64,000 bases of DNA from Micromonospora echinospora (GCF_900091495.1 NZ_LT607413.1:3100001-3164000), one strand, 5' to 3'. Positions 17,929 to 26,922 are shown, counted from the stretch's first letter. Numbers and translations are program-made. The notes: generated by a model from the sequence alone, not told the origin.

Positions 17929-19578
17929 TCAGCGTCCCACCACGATGCGGGCCATGCCGTCCAGGGCCGGGTTCGCCGGCTCCCAGTAACCGGTGTGGCC
18001 GTACCGGCCGCTCGGGAAGACCCGTCCGCCGAAACCCGGGTCGGTCGGGTCGCGGCCGAACCAGAGGTCGTCGTCGGGCCGTCCGACCACGTCCCCGGCC
18101 AACCAGGGCAGAGCCGCCCCGACCGCCGCCCGCCCGGCCAGCTCGACCGGCGGCCGGACCAGGCCGATGACGTCGTCGGTGGCGGTGCTCGCCCAGACCT
18201 GACCGGGCGGCAGGCGCAGGTCGGCCGCGTGGTCCACGCCGACACCCGGGGAACCGACGAAGACCAGGGCGTCGGCGGCCAGGCCGTGTTCCCGGGCGGC
18301 GGTGCCCACCACCAGCGAACCGTAGCTGTGCCCGAGGACGGTTTGCCGGCCCGGCGGCCCCTCGTGGGTGAGGCGCAGCCCCTCCTGGAAGCGGTGCAGC
18401 CCGGCGGCGGCGTCCTCGGCCTGCCGGGCCCGGTACGCCTCGTGGACGAAGTCCGGGGCGTCGTAGTCCAGCCAGAGCACCGCCGAGGTCTCCCCGCCCG
18501 GGTCGAGCGCGGTGGCGCGGGCCGCCACCCGGGCCGCGCGACCCAGTTCGCCGTCGGCGTCGGCCAGGTCGGCGGTCATCCCCGGCACATAGGTGAGCAC
18601 CCGGTCGGCGCGGTCCGGGTTGCCGAGCGCGACCACCGCCCGCCCGTCGCCGGCCGGGTCCAGCCCGAGCAGGTACGCCCGTGGCGCGTCGGCCGTGCCC
18701 GGCGCGGCCAGCCGGTCGGCGAGGGTGGCGAGTCCGGCCAGCGTGGCGTCGAGCCGGGCCACCCCGGCCAGTTCCGCCGGTCCTCGCCGAACCCGGCGCA
18801 GCAGCTCCCGCCGCCGGGCCAGGAGCCGTTCCCGGTGGTCCTCGAAAAGGAGCCGGTTCGCCTGGTCCCGGGCGGTCGCGGGCACCCCGTCCAGCCGTCC
18901 GACCCGGGCCGGCTCGTGCACCACCAGCCAGCGGCGCTGGGCCGGGGTCAGCCCGGCCCACCAGCGCCGGACCAGCGCCGGGTCGGCCTCCGGCGGCGGC
19001 CGGTACGTCGGCGGCGGCGTCACCCAACCGGCGCGCGCGGCGGTGGTCAGCGCGCCGAGCCGGGCGGTCGCCTCCCGGTCGGCCGCCTCGGCCAGGGCGA
19101 GCGCGTCGCCGACCTCCGCCGAGAGGCGCGCCGCCTCGGCGGCCCGGTCCGCCGGCCGGGTGACCCGACCCGCGGTCGGCCCACCCTCCCGACCCACGGT
19201 CGCACCGCGCTGACCGGGTGCGGTGGCGGGCATGGTGACCCGCCCGTCCCGGTCGATCCCGAGCCCCGCCGCGTCGATCCGGGTCACCGCGTCGGCCAGT
19301 CGGGCCCGCGCCCGTCGGAGCCGGGCGGCGAACTCGGCGAGAATCTGGTCCACCTCGATCGGCACCGGGGAGACCGAGACCAGTTCGGACCGGATCCCGG
19401 TGAGCCGGTCACCGGCCGCCCCGGCGGCGGCGCCGGCCCAGGCGTCCCGGAGTCCGGTGGCCCCGGCCGAGAGCCCGGCGGCCCGGCGGTCCACCAGGGC
19501 GCCGGCACCCCGCCAGGCGACGCCGGCCCGCTCCCAGGTCGCCGGGTCGGTCGTCCAGAGCCGGGCATAGCCGCTCAC
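17929..19578 (-). CDS. Alpha/beta hydrolase of the DUF1023 type
   Basis: 549 residues from a GTG overlapping the upstream stop (GTGA). The N-terminal 300 residues are Ala/Arg-rich helices (VSGYARLWTTDPATWERAG, coiled-coil-like runs). The C-terminal 250 residues form an alpha/beta hydrolase: LTYVPGMTADLADADGELGR, then the nucleophile elbow VLGHSYGSLVVG (Ser), VFVGSPGVGVDHAADL, and a late histidine in GRYGHTGYWE. This arrangement is typical of DUF1023 proteins in actinobacteria, which are often linked with WXG100/T7SS-like small proteins. The partner upstream fits that. No signal peptide is visible and the substrate is unknown. Confidence 0.75.
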   Translation of the reverse strand: MSGYARLWTTDPATWERAGVAWRGAGALVDRRAAGLSAGATGLRDAWAGAAAGAAGDRLTGIRSELVSVSPVPIEVDQILAEFAARLRRARARLADAVTRIDAAGLGIDRDGRVTMPATAPGQRGATVGREGGPTAGRVTRPADRAAEAARLSAEVGDALALAEAADREATARLGALTTAARAGWVTPPPTYRPPPEADPALVRRWWAGLTPAQRRWLVVHEPARVGRLDGVPATARDQANRLLFEDHRERLLARRRELLRRVRRGPAELAGVARLDATLAGLATLADRLAAPGTADAPRAYLLGLDPAGDGRAVVALGNPDRADRVLTYVPGMTADLADADGELGRAARVAARATALDPGGETSAVLWLDYDAPDFVHEAYRARQAEDAAAGLHRFQEGLRLTHEGPPGRQTVLGHSYGSLVVGTAAREHGLAADALVFVGSPGVGVDHAADLRLPPGQVWASTATDDVIGLVRPPVELAGRAAVGAALPWLAGDVVGRPDDDLWFGRDPTDPGFGGRVFPSGRYGHTGYWEPANPALDGMARIVVGR

Positions 19579-19892
19579 CGGCCCGGGGTGGGCAGTCGCC
19601 GGACCGCCCGCTCGTCGGTCGCGGCGTAGCGGTCGGCGGCGGTGCGGACCGCCGTGGCGGTGTCGGCCAGCCGGGCGCCGAGCGCCCCGAACCAGGCGTG
19701 CACCGCCGACTCCAGGTCGGACAGTGCCCGTGCGCTGCGCCAGTGGGGCGCGGGCACCGTCAGCCCGGGCACCCCGGCCAGCCCGTGTCCCAGCGGGTAC
19801 GCCTCGTCGGCGAGCCGGGCGGCGGTGGTGCGCAACGCCGGCAGGTCGACGGTCAGCGGCGGCCCGCCCGATCCACGTTCTTCGTCCACCAC
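19575..19892 (-). CDS. Small helical protein, possible ESX/T7SS substrate-like partner
   Basis: 105 residues from a GTG at 19892 with a clear GGGAGGTGC ribosome-binding site; a longer frame to 20000 lacks one. The protein begins MVDEERGSGGPPLTVDLPA and is mostly helical, with HWRSARALSDLESAVHAWFGALG and DTATAVRTAADRYAATDERAV. Size and helical repeat resemble EspC/WXG100-like proteins that pair with DUF1023 or toxin-type partners. The gene overlaps the hydrolase gene by 4 bases, suggesting the two proteins work together. No WXG motif is present, so the call is tentative. Confidence 0.55.
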   Translation of the reverse strand: MVDEERGSGGPPLTVDLPALRTTAARLADEAYPLGHGLAGVPGLTVPAPHWRSARALSDLESAVHAWFGALGARLADTATAVRTAADRYAATDERAVRRLPTPGR

Positions 19893-20055
19893 GCACCTCC
19901 CGCTCGACGACCCGCCTGTGCCGCCGACGCTAGGGCTGGCGGAACGGTCGTGGAACCGGCTGTGGACAACCGGCGCGGGACGGATCCGCGTTCTGTCCAC
20001 AGGGATTGCCCGCAGGGAGGCCGGCGGCTACCCTCCGCGCCGTTAGGGTGGGTCG

Positions 20056-20124
20056 GTGACCGTCGCCGTCGATGTCGCGGGGCGGACGTGGGCCGATCGG
20101 GCCGACAGGATGGGGTGGGCATGA
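20056..20124 (+). CDS. 22-codon upstream ORF, probably leaderless, overlapping the nnrD start
   Basis: GTG at 20056 lies 6 bases after TAGGGT (20044-20049), the same spacing as the tsaB promoter. The frame encodes VTVAVDVAGRTWADRADR plus MGWA and its TGA overlaps the nnrD ATG (ATGA). It could couple translation of nnrD. In many actinobacteria acpS precedes this gene; the opening VTVAV-DV weakly recalls the AcpS N-terminus, so a remnant is possible. Confidence 0.35.
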   Translation: MTVAVDVAGRTWADRADRMGWA

Positions 20125-21590
20125 GGCCGGTGTGGCGGGTCGGTGACGTACGGGCGGCGGAGGCGGGCCTGATGGCGACGCTGCCGACAGGCGCCCTGAT
20201 GGCGCGGGCCGCCGCCGGGCTGGCCCGGCGCTGCGCGCTGCTCCTCGCCGACCGGGGCGGGGTGTACGGCGGGCGGGTGCTGCTGCTGGTCGGCAGCGGC
20301 GACAACGGCGGCGACGCCCTCCTCGCCGGGGCGCACCTGGCCCGCCGGGGCGCCGCGGTCGAGGCGCTGCTGCTCAGCCCCGGGCGGGCGCACGCCGACG
20401 GGCTCGCCGCGCTGCGGGCCGCCGGTGGCCGGACCGTCGCCAAGCTGCCGGCCCGGGCCGACCTGGTGCTCGACGGCATCGTCGGGATCGGTGGGAGCGG
20501 CGGGCTCCGGGAGTCGGTGGCGCGGCTGGTGGCGCGGCTCGGGGAGGTCCGTGGCCGGGACGGCGGGCGGGCCACCGTGGTCGCGGTGGACGTGCCCAGC
20601 GGGGTCGCGGTCGACACCGGTCACGTGCCGCACGACAGCGACGGCCGGCCGGGCGCGCTGCGCGCCGACGTGACGGTGACCTTCGGCGCGCTCAAGCCGG
20701 CTCTGGTGGTGGGGGAGGCGGCGGCGTACGCCGGCCAGGTCGAGTTGGTCGACATCGGTCTGGGGCCCTGGCTGCGCGCTACTCCGGCACTGCACGTCAC
20801 CGAAGTGACGGACGTGGTCGACGGCTGGCCCCGGCTCGGTCCCGCATCGGAGAAGTACAACCGGGGCGTGGTGGGGTTGGCCACCGGATCGGCGACCTAC
20901 CCGGGCGCGGCGGTGCTCTCCGTCGCCGGGGCGCTCGCCGGCCCGACCGGCCTGGTCCGGTACGCCGGCAGCGCCGCCGCCGAGGTGCTGCGCCACCATC
21001 CGTCGGTGATCGCCACCGGGCGGGTGGCCGACGCCGGGCGGGTGCAGGCGTGGGTCTGCGGTTCGGGGCTCGGCACCGGCGCGGAGGCCGTCGCCGAACT
21101 GCGTACCGTGCTCGCCGCGCCGGTGCCGGTGGTGCTCGACGCGGACGCGTTGACCATGCTGGTGGACGGTTCGATGGCCGACCGGTTGCGCGGGCGGGAC
21201 GCCCCGATCGTGGTGACCCCGCACGACCGGGAGTACGCCCGGCTCTGCGGGGAGGAGCCGGGGGCGGACCGGGTCGCCGCGACGCTGCGCCTGGCCGCCT
21301 GGATGAACGCGGTGGTGCTGCTCAAGGGGAGCCGTACGGTGGTCGGCACGCCGGCCGGACGCGCCTACGTCAACCCGACCGGCACCCCGGTCCTGGCCAC
21401 CGGCGGCACCGGCGACGTGCTGGCCGGTCTGCTCGGCTCGCTGCTCGCCGCCGGGCTGCCGGCCGAGCGGGCCGCCGCGCTGGCCGCGTACCTGCACGGG
21501 CTGGCCGGCCGGGAGGCGGCCCGGCACGGGCCGGTGACCGCGACCGACGTGGCCGCCGCGCTCCGGCCGGTCCTGGCCGGGCTGGGCTGA
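20121..21590 (+). CDS. nnrD: Bifunctional NAD(P)H-hydrate epimerase / ADP-dependent NAD(P)H-hydrate dehydratase
   Basis: 489 residues from ATG (MRPVWRVGDVRAAEAG). The N-terminal YjeF-N epimerase domain has LLLVGSGDNGGDALLAGAHLA and VVAVDVPSGVAVDTG. The C-terminal carbohydrate-kinase-like dehydratase domain has NRGVVGLATGSATYPGAAVL, VLDADALTML, VTPHDREYARL and TGGTGDVLAGLLGSLLAAGL. It repairs hydrated NADH/NADPH. Such proteins lie near alr and the tsa genes in actinobacteria, as here. A short upstream ORF overlaps its start, and no good Shine-Dalgarno is visible, so translation may be coupled. Confidence 0.93.
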   Translation: MRPVWRVGDVRAAEAGLMATLPTGALMARAAAGLARRCALLLADRGGVYGGRVLLLVGSGDNGGDALLAGAHLARRGAAVEALLLSPGRAHADGLAALRAAGGRTVAKLPARADLVLDGIVGIGGSGGLRESVARLVARLGEVRGRDGGRATVVAVDVPSGVAVDTGHVPHDSDGRPGALRADVTVTFGALKPALVVGEAAAYAGQVELVDIGLGPWLRATPALHVTEVTDVVDGWPRLGPASEKYNRGVVGLATGSATYPGAAVLSVAGALAGPTGLVRYAGSAAAEVLRHHPSVIATGRVADAGRVQAWVCGSGLGTGAEAVAELRTVLAAPVPVVLDADALTMLVDGSMADRLRGRDAPIVVTPHDREYARLCGEEPGADRVAATLRLAAWMNAVVLLKGSRTVVGTPAGRAYVNPTGTPVLATGGTGDVLAGLLGSLLAAGLPAERAAALAAYLHGLAGREAARHGPVTATDVAAALRPVLAGLG

Positions 21591-21689
21591 CCGGCGGCGA
21601 CCCGCGAGCGCGGCGCCCGACCGGCGGCGTAGGGCGGGTCGTCCGGAAAACCTTCAGCGGCGCTGGAGGGCGCCGATCACCGTGGTCAG

Positions 21690-21695
21690 TAGGCT
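21690..21695 (+). promoter_or_regulatory. Predicted -10 box for a leaderless alr transcript
   Basis: TAGGCT lies 6 bases (GGGGCC) before the alr ATG at 21702, with no Shine-Dalgarno between. Confidence 0.5.
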
Positions 21696-21701
21696 GGGGC
21701 C

Positions 21702-22820
21702 ATGTGGCAGGCCGAGGTACGGGTTGATCTTGACGCCATCCGGGAGAACGTGACGCGGCTGCGCTCCGGCACCAGCGCGGAGTTGATGGCGGTGGTCAAG
21801 GCCGACGGGTACGGGCACGGCATGCTCCCGGCGGCCCGCGCGGCGCTCGACGCCGGGGCGGACTGGCTCGGGGTCTGCACCCTGGACGAGGCGCTCACCC
21901 TGCGCCGGGCCGGGATCACCGCGCCGGTGCTGGCCTGGCTGCTCAGCCCCGGGCTGCCGCTGCACGAGGGGGTGGCGGCCGACGTCGACCTCTCCGCCGC
22001 CAGCGAGGGCCAGCTCGACGAGATGATCGTCGCGGCCCGGCGGGCGGAGCGTCCGGCCCGGCTGCACCTGAAGATCGACACCGGGCTCTCCCGCAACGGC
22101 GCGACCGTCGCCGACTGGCCGGCGCTCCTGGAGGCCGCCGCCAAGGCTCAGGCCGACGGCCTGGTCGAGGTGGTCGGCGTGTGGAGCCACTTCGCCTACG
22201 CCGACCTGCCCGGGCACCCGACCATCGACCGGCAGATCGCGGTCTTCCACGAGGCGCTGGCCATGGTCGAGCGGGCCGGACTGCGCCCCCGGCAACGGCA
22301 CCTGGCCAACTCGGCGGCCACCCTGACCCGCCCCGACACCCACTTCGACCTGGTCCGTCCCGGTCTGGCGGTCTACGGGCTCTCCCCGGTGGCCGGCGAG
22401 CGGCACGGCCTGCGTCCCGCCATGACCGCCCGGGCGCGGGTGACGCTCGCCAAACGGGTCCCGGCCGGCACGGGCGTCTCCTACGGCCACACCTACACCA
22501 CCGAGCGGGAGACCACGCTGGCCCTGGTGCCCGTCGGCTACGCCGACGGGGTGCCCCGGCACGCCTCGAACGTCGGCCCGGTCCGGCTCGCCGGGCGGAA
22601 CCGGACCATCGCCGGTCGGGTCTGCATGGACCAGATCATGATCGACTGCGGCGACGACCCGGTGGCGGCGGGCGACGTCGCGGTCCTCTTCGGCAGCGGC
22701 GTCGACGGCGAGCCCACCGCCGACGACTGGGCCGAGGCGGTCGGCACCATCAACTACGAGATCGTCACCCGGTTCGGCGGCTGCCGGGTCGCCCGGGTGT
22801 ACGACGGCGAGCGGACATGA
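21702..22820 (+). CDS. alr: Alanine racemase
   Basis: 372 residues. The N-terminus VRVDLDAIRENVTRL leads to the PLP-lysine motif AVVKADGYGHG (Lys33). KIDTGLSRNG, a substrate-binding HLANSAATL and the catalytic tyrosine region SYGHTYTT follow; the C-terminal domain carries RVCMDQIMIDCG. The enzyme interconverts L- and D-alanine for peptidoglycan. The stop overlaps the next ATG (ATGA), linking it with the following hydrolase and tsaE, a common actinobacterial order. Confidence 0.97.
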   Translation: MWQAEVRVDLDAIRENVTRLRSGTSAELMAVVKADGYGHGMLPAARAALDAGADWLGVCTLDEALTLRRAGITAPVLAWLLSPGLPLHEGVAADVDLSAASEGQLDEMIVAARRAERPARLHLKIDTGLSRNGATVADWPALLEAAAKAQADGLVEVVGVWSHFAYADLPGHPTIDRQIAVFHEALAMVERAGLRPRQRHLANSAATLTRPDTHFDLVRPGLAVYGLSPVAGERHGLRPAMTARARVTLAKRVPAGTGVSYGHTYTTERETTLALVPVGYADGVPRHASNVGPVRLAGRNRTIAGRVCMDQIMIDCGDDPVAAGDVAVLFGSGVDGEPTADDWAEAVGTINYEIVTRFGGCRVARVYDGERT

Positions 22821-23911
22821 CCCCCCTGCTCGACCGGGTGCCCCGGCCGCGTACCGCCGCCGGGAAGGTCGCCGGCCTGGTCGGCGCGGCCGTCGGGGTG
22901 GCCGCCGCCGGGCTCGCGGCGGGAGTGGCCACCGAACGGGCCCTGGTCCGCCGGTACAAGGCCGACCCCACCGACCGGTACGCCGACGAGGTCTTCGGCC
23001 AACCGCGGTACGACGAGTCGTTCCGGATGGAACTGCCCGACGGCACCGACCTGCACGTGGAGGTGGTCGAGCCGACCCGTCCGGCCCCCGGGCGGCCCAC
23101 CGTCGTCCTGGTGCACGGGTTCTGCCTGGACATGGGGACCTTCCACTTCCAGCGCAAGCTGCTCGCCGAGCGGGGCGAGCATCGGGTCGTCGCGTACGAC
23201 CAGCCCGGCCACGGCCGCTCCGGCAAGCTGGAGACCGGCGAGTACGACCTCACCGCGCTCGGCCACGCCCTGCGCCGGGTCATCGACCGGACCACCCCGG
23301 ACGGGCCACTGGTGCTGGTCGGGCACTCGATGGGCGGCATGACCATCATGGCGTTCGCCGAGCTGTACCCGGAGATGTTCGGCGACCGGGTGGTCGGCAC
23401 CGTGCTGATGGCCACCTCCGGTGGACTGCTCGCCGAGACCAAGCTGGTCGCCCCGGCCCTGCTCGGCCGGGTCGGCCCGCCGGTGCTCTACATGGTCAAC
23501 ACCACCACCCGGTACGGCGGAACGATCATCGACCGGGCCCGCCGGTCCACCTCCAACGTGGCCTGGCTGCTCACCCGCCGGTACGGCTTCGGCACCCCGA
23601 AGCCGAGCCCGGCCCTGGTGTCGTACGTGGAGGAGATGAACTCCCGTACCTCGGCCGACACGGTCACCCGATACCTGCGTACCCTGGCGACCCACGCCCG
23701 CTACCCGGCGCTCGCCGCACTGGCCGGCACCCCGGTGCTCGTGGTGGCCGGGGAGAAGGACATGATCACGCCGGTGACCCACTCGGAGGAGATCGTGCGC
23801 CGGCTGCCGCACGCCGAGTTCGTCCGGATCCCGGACAGCGGGCACGTGGTCATGCTGGAGCACGCGGACGAGGTCAACGCCGCCCTGACGGACTTCCTGG
23901 AGCGACTTTGA
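22817..23911 (+). CDS. Alpha/beta-fold hydrolase, membrane-anchored
   Basis: 364 residues starting in an ATGA overlap with alr. An N-terminal hydrophobic segment (VAGLVGAAVGVAAAGLAAGVA, about residues 18-38) is a probable anchor or signal. The hydrolase domain shows TVVLVHGFCLDMGTF (oxyanion region), VAYDQPGHGRSG, nucleophile elbow LVGHSMGGMTIM, an acid in VVAGEKDMITP and histidine in PDSGHVVMLEH. A protein of this type commonly lies between alr and tsaE in actinobacteria. The substrate is not known. Confidence 0.88.
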   Translation: MTPLLDRVPRPRTAAGKVAGLVGAAVGVAAAGLAAGVATERALVRRYKADPTDRYADEVFGQPRYDESFRMELPDGTDLHVEVVEPTRPAPGRPTVVLVHGFCLDMGTFHFQRKLLAERGEHRVVAYDQPGHGRSGKLETGEYDLTALGHALRRVIDRTTPDGPLVLVGHSMGGMTIMAFAELYPEMFGDRVVGTVLMATSGGLLAETKLVAPALLGRVGPPVLYMVNTTTRYGGTIIDRARRSTSNVAWLLTRRYGFGTPKPSPALVSYVEEMNSRTSADTVTRYLRTLATHARYPALAALAGTPVLVVAGEKDMITPVTHSEEIVRRLPHAEFVRIPDSGHVVMLEHADEVNAALTDFLERL

Positions 23912-23934
23912 GCGGTGTGCGCGGTGGAGGAACG

Positions 23935-24417
23935 GTGTCGGTCGTCGTGGAGCTGCCCACCCTGGCCGACACGCACGCCTTCGGCCGCCGGCTCGCTGGG
24001 GTGCTCCGCGCCGGTGACCTGGTGCTGCTCACCGGGCCGCTCGGGGCCGGCAAGACCGCGCTCACCCAGGGCATCGGCGCGGGCCTCGGCGTGCTCGGCG
24101 ACGTCACCTCGCCGACCTTCGTGATCGCCCGGGCGCACCGGCCGGATCCGGCGCGCGGCGGCGTGGGCTTGGTGCACGCCGACGCGTACCGCCTGGGCGA
24201 CGCCACCGATCCGCGCGCCGAGATCGACGACCTCGACCTGGACGCCTCGCTGGACGACTCCGTGACGGTGGTCGAGTGGGGCGAGGGCCTGGCCGAGCAC
24301 CTGACCGAGTCGCACCTGCACGTCCGGCTCGACCGCCACGACGACGACACCCGCACCGCCGAGCTGGTCCCGGTGGGCGGCGACTGGCCCATCCGGCTGA
24401 GGGCCCTGTCCGCCTGA
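23935..24417 (+). CDS. tsaE: tRNA t6A biosynthesis ATPase TsaE
   Basis: 160 residues from a GTG with GGTGGAGGAAC in front; a TTG at 23908 overlapping the previous gene is less likely. Walker A is GPLGAGKTALTQG, followed by SPTFVIARAH, VHADAYRLGD and the Walker-B-like VTVVEWGEGL. TsaE is the ATPase that works with TsaB and TsaD to form N6-threonylcarbamoyladenosine on ANN-decoding tRNAs. tsaB and tsaD lie 2-3 kb downstream. Confidence 0.95.
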   Translation: MSVVVELPTLADTHAFGRRLAGVLRAGDLVLLTGPLGAGKTALTQGIGAGLGVLGDVTSPTFVIARAHRPDPARGGVGLVHADAYRLGDATDPRAEIDDLDLDASLDDSVTVVEWGEGLAEHLTESHLHVRLDRHDDDTRTAELVPVGGDWPIRLRALSA

Positions 24418-24532
24418 TCCGGGGACCGGGCGGCTGACGGGTGCCGGTACCGGTCGGCGCGGCAGGTCGCGGAAGCGTGGTCGGGTGGGGCCGGCCGCCG
24501 GGACGGTGACCCCACCCACGCGGCGGGACGGC

Positions 24533-25180
24533 TCAGGCGGGGTCGTCGAAGTAGCCGATCTCCACGAGGTTGTTCCCGTCGAGCTCGTACACGGAGGTAC
24601 GGCGGACCACGTCCACCGTCGACGACGGGTCGTCGGGGCGCTTCAGGTACTCCACCCTCGCCCGCCCGGCACTGATCGCCACCTTCTCGATCGGGGTGCG
24701 GTCCCCGATCTCGACCATGGTCAGGTACGCCGGCCGGCCGTCGACGTTGCGGAACATCGCGAGCTGCCAGAACTTGCCCGTGCCGCCGCCGTCCATCAGC
24801 ACCGGCACCACCGCGTCGGCGGCCTTGTCGCCGGTCAGTTCGCCGATCGCGCAGGGCGCCTGCAACCGGACGACCACCCCGTCCTCACCGGACCACATGC
24901 CGTCGACCAGCGGGATCGGGTCCCGGTAGCCGTTGTACGGCTGGGCCGCGTTGCCCAGCGACGCGGTCTGTAGCTGCTTGCAGGTCAGCGGTTTGACCGT
25001 GGCCGGGGCGGGCTCGGTGGTGGCCGCCGGGACCGGGTCGGTGACGTCGGCGGCAGGGCTGTCCAGGCCCTGGGCGGGGGTCGCGACCGCCTCGTCGTCG
25101 GGGGTGGTGTCGCCACCGGAACCGCAGGCCAGCCCGGTCGCCAGGGCGAGGACCAGGAACGGCAGCAGGGTCTTGCGCAT
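24533..25180 (-). CDS. Secreted lipoprotein of unknown function
   Basis: 215 residues from the ATG at 25180, with AAAGGA seven bases upstream; a TTG one codon earlier is possible. The signal peptide ends in a lipobox (ATGLAC, Cys about residue 19), then a Thr/Pro/Ala-rich linker of about 40 residues leads to a compact domain starting LTCKQLQTASLGNAAQPYNG. No family was recognised. It should be anchored on the outer face of the membrane. It is convergent with tsaE and divergent from ung. Confidence 0.8.
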   Translation of the reverse strand: MRKTLLPFLVLALATGLACGSGGDTTPDDEAVATPAQGLDSPAADVTDPVPAATTEPAPATVKPLTCKQLQTASLGNAAQPYNGYRDPIPLVDGMWSGEDGVVVRLQAPCAIGELTGDKAADAVVPVLMDGGGTGKFWQLAMFRNVDGRPAYLTMVEIGDRTPIEKVAISAGRARVEYLKRPDDPSSTVDVVRRTSVYELDGNNLVEIGYFDDPA

Positions 25181-25374
25181 CAAGTGTCCTTTCGTGAGGT
25201 GGCCGCAGCGTAGTGCGACCGTGCCACCACCGGGGCCGGCTGCTCCGGGGCCGGCTGCTCCGGGGCTGCGACCCGGTGCGGAGCGCCCGTCCGGAGGACT
25301 GTCGGGCCGGGCTGGTAGGAAGTAGCCGACCCCGCGCGGTCGACAGAGCCGACCGCTGGACGGAAAGGTGGCCC

Positions 25375-26076
25375 ATGCCCGAGGACGTGCCGACCCTGGA
25401 CCTGATGGACCTGCTGCCGGAGGGGTGGCGAAGCGTGCTGGCGCCGCACCTCGATCCGGCCCGCACGGCCGCGCTCGGCGAGTTCGTCGCCCGGGAGTAC
25501 GCCACCCAGACGGTCTTCCCGCCGGTCGAGGACCTTTTCTCGGCGTACCGTCTCTGCGCTCCGCAGGACTGCCGGGTGCTGATCCTCGGCCAGGACCCGT
25601 ACCACAAGGCCGGGCAGGCGCACGGGCTGAGCTTCAGCGTGCGGGACGGGGTGAGCGTGCCGCCGTCGCTGCGCAACGTCTTCAAGGAGATGGTCGAGGA
25701 CCTCGGCGTGCCGAAGCCGCGCAGCGGCAACCTCGACGGCTGGGCGGCGCAGGGGGTGCTGCTGCTCAACGCGGTGCTGACCGTCCGCCAGGCGACGCCG
25801 GGATCGCACGGCAACAAGGGGTGGGAGGAGTTCACCGACGCCACCATCCGGGCCCTCGACGCGCTGGACCACCGGGTGGTCTTCCTGCTCTGGGGCGGCT
25901 ACGCCCGCAAGAAGGCGGCGCTGGTGACCAACCCGCAGCACGTGGTGCTGGAGGCCGGGCACCCGAGCCCGATGAACCCGCGCGGCTTCCTGGGCAGCCG
26001 CCCGTTCAGCGCGGCGAACAAGGCCCTCGCCGACGCCGGCCTGCCCACCGTCGACTGGGAGCGGTCGGCGGGCTGA
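25375..26076 (+). CDS. ung: Uracil-DNA glycosylase, family 1
   Basis: 233 residues from ATG with GGAAAGGTGGCCC upstream. The catalytic motif GQDPYHKAGQAHGLSFSV contains the water-activating Asp. Uracil recognition is in LLLNAVLTV, and the DNA-intercalation loop is HPSPMNPRGFLGSRPFS. It removes uracil from DNA at the start of base-excision repair. Monocistronic between the lipoprotein gene and tsaB. Confidence 0.97.
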   Translation: MPEDVPTLDLMDLLPEGWRSVLAPHLDPARTAALGEFVAREYATQTVFPPVEDLFSAYRLCAPQDCRVLILGQDPYHKAGQAHGLSFSVRDGVSVPPSLRNVFKEMVEDLGVPKPRSGNLDGWAAQGVLLLNAVLTVRQATPGSHGNKGWEEFTDATIRALDALDHRVVFLLWGGYARKKAALVTNPQHVVLEAGHPSPMNPRGFLGSRPFSAANKALADAGLPTVDWERSAG

Positions 26077-26097
26077 GCCGACGCTGTCCACCGGGCC

Positions 26098-26143
26098 GCG
26101 TCCCTCGCCGGCCGTCCACGGGCCGGGCGACGAGGAACGCGCC
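26098..26143 (+). terminator. Predicted terminator after ung
   Basis: An imperfect long inverted repeat: CGCGTCCCTCG..GGCC pairs with GGGCCGGGCGACGAGGAACGCG around a GTCCAC loop, just after the ung stop. Confidence 0.5.
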
Positions 26144-26232
26144 CGGCCGGTGACCGTGCCGCCGCTGGGCAGCCCGACCAGTGGAGGCGTGGGTCGGGGC
26201 CGACTCGGCGGAGGGCCGGCGGTGTGCCCGGT

Positions 26233-26238
26233 TAGGGT
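26233..26238 (+). promoter_or_regulatory. Predicted -10 box for a leaderless tsaB transcript
   Basis: TAGGGT followed by GGGCAC (6 bases) and the GTG start at 26245. No Shine-Dalgarno is present. Confidence 0.5.
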
Positions 26239-26244
26239 GGGCAC

Positions 26245-26922
26245 GTGCTCGTACTGGTGGTGGACTCCTCGACCCCGGCGGTGACCGCCGCGCTGGCGGA
26301 GATCGCGGCGGACGGCGTCACGCTCCGGGCGGAGCGGCGCACGGTCGACGCCCGCGCCCACGGCGAGCTGCTCGCGCCGCAGGTTGCGGCGGTCCTCGCC
26401 GAGGTGGGCGCCCGTCCCGCCGACCTGGGCGCGATCGTCGCCGGGCTCGGTCCCGGGCCGTTCACCGGGCTGCGGGTCGGGCTGGTCACCGCCGCCACCA
26501 TGGGGCAGGTGCTCGGCGTGCCGACGTACGGCGTCTGCTCCCTGGACGCGGTCGGTCACCCGGCCGCCGCCGGTGAACCGGTGCTGGCCGCCAGCGACGC
26601 GCGTCGCCGGGAGGTCTACTGGGCGGTGTACGACGGGGCGGGCGAGCGGATCGCCGGTCCGGACGTCGACGTGCCGGCCCTCGTCGCCGAGCGGGCCCGT
26701 GACCTCGGGGCCACCGCCATGGTCGGCGACGGCGCGCACCGCTACGCCGACGTGCTCGGCCTGCCGCTGCGGGAGGAACCCCGCTACCCGTCGGCCGCCG
26801 CCCTGGCCGGGCTGGCCGCCGAGCGGATCCTCACCGCCGCGCCCGGCGAACGCCTCACCCCGCTCTACCTGCGCCGACCGGACGCGGTGGCGGCCACCGC
26901 CCGCAAGTCGGTGCTGCCGTGA
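26245..26922 (+). CDS. tsaB: tRNA t6A biosynthesis protein TsaB
   Basis: 225 residues starting at GTG (MLVLVVDSSTPAVTAAL). The ASKHA-fold start VVDSST, then GLGPGPFTGLRVGLVTAATMG, is characteristic of TsaB (YeaZ). It dimerises with TsaD as a non-catalytic partner in t6A formation. The last bases overlap rimI (GTGA), and tsaD follows, forming the standard tsaB-rimI-tsaD unit. Confidence 0.95.
   Translation: MLVLVVDSSTPAVTAALAEIAADGVTLRAERRTVDARAHGELLAPQVAAVLAEVGARPADLGAIVAGLGPGPFTGLRVGLVTAATMGQVLGVPTYGVCSLDAVGHPAAAGEPVLAASDARRREVYWAVYDGAGERIAGPDVDVPALVAERARDLGATAMVGDGAHRYADVLGLPLREEPRYPSAAALAGLAAERILTAAPGERLTPLYLRRPDAVAATARKSVLP

Noticed and set aside
25225..25270. Tandem GGGGCCGGCTGCTCC repeat upstream of ung
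   Set aside because: Only about two and a half units, GC-rich, and no sign of function.
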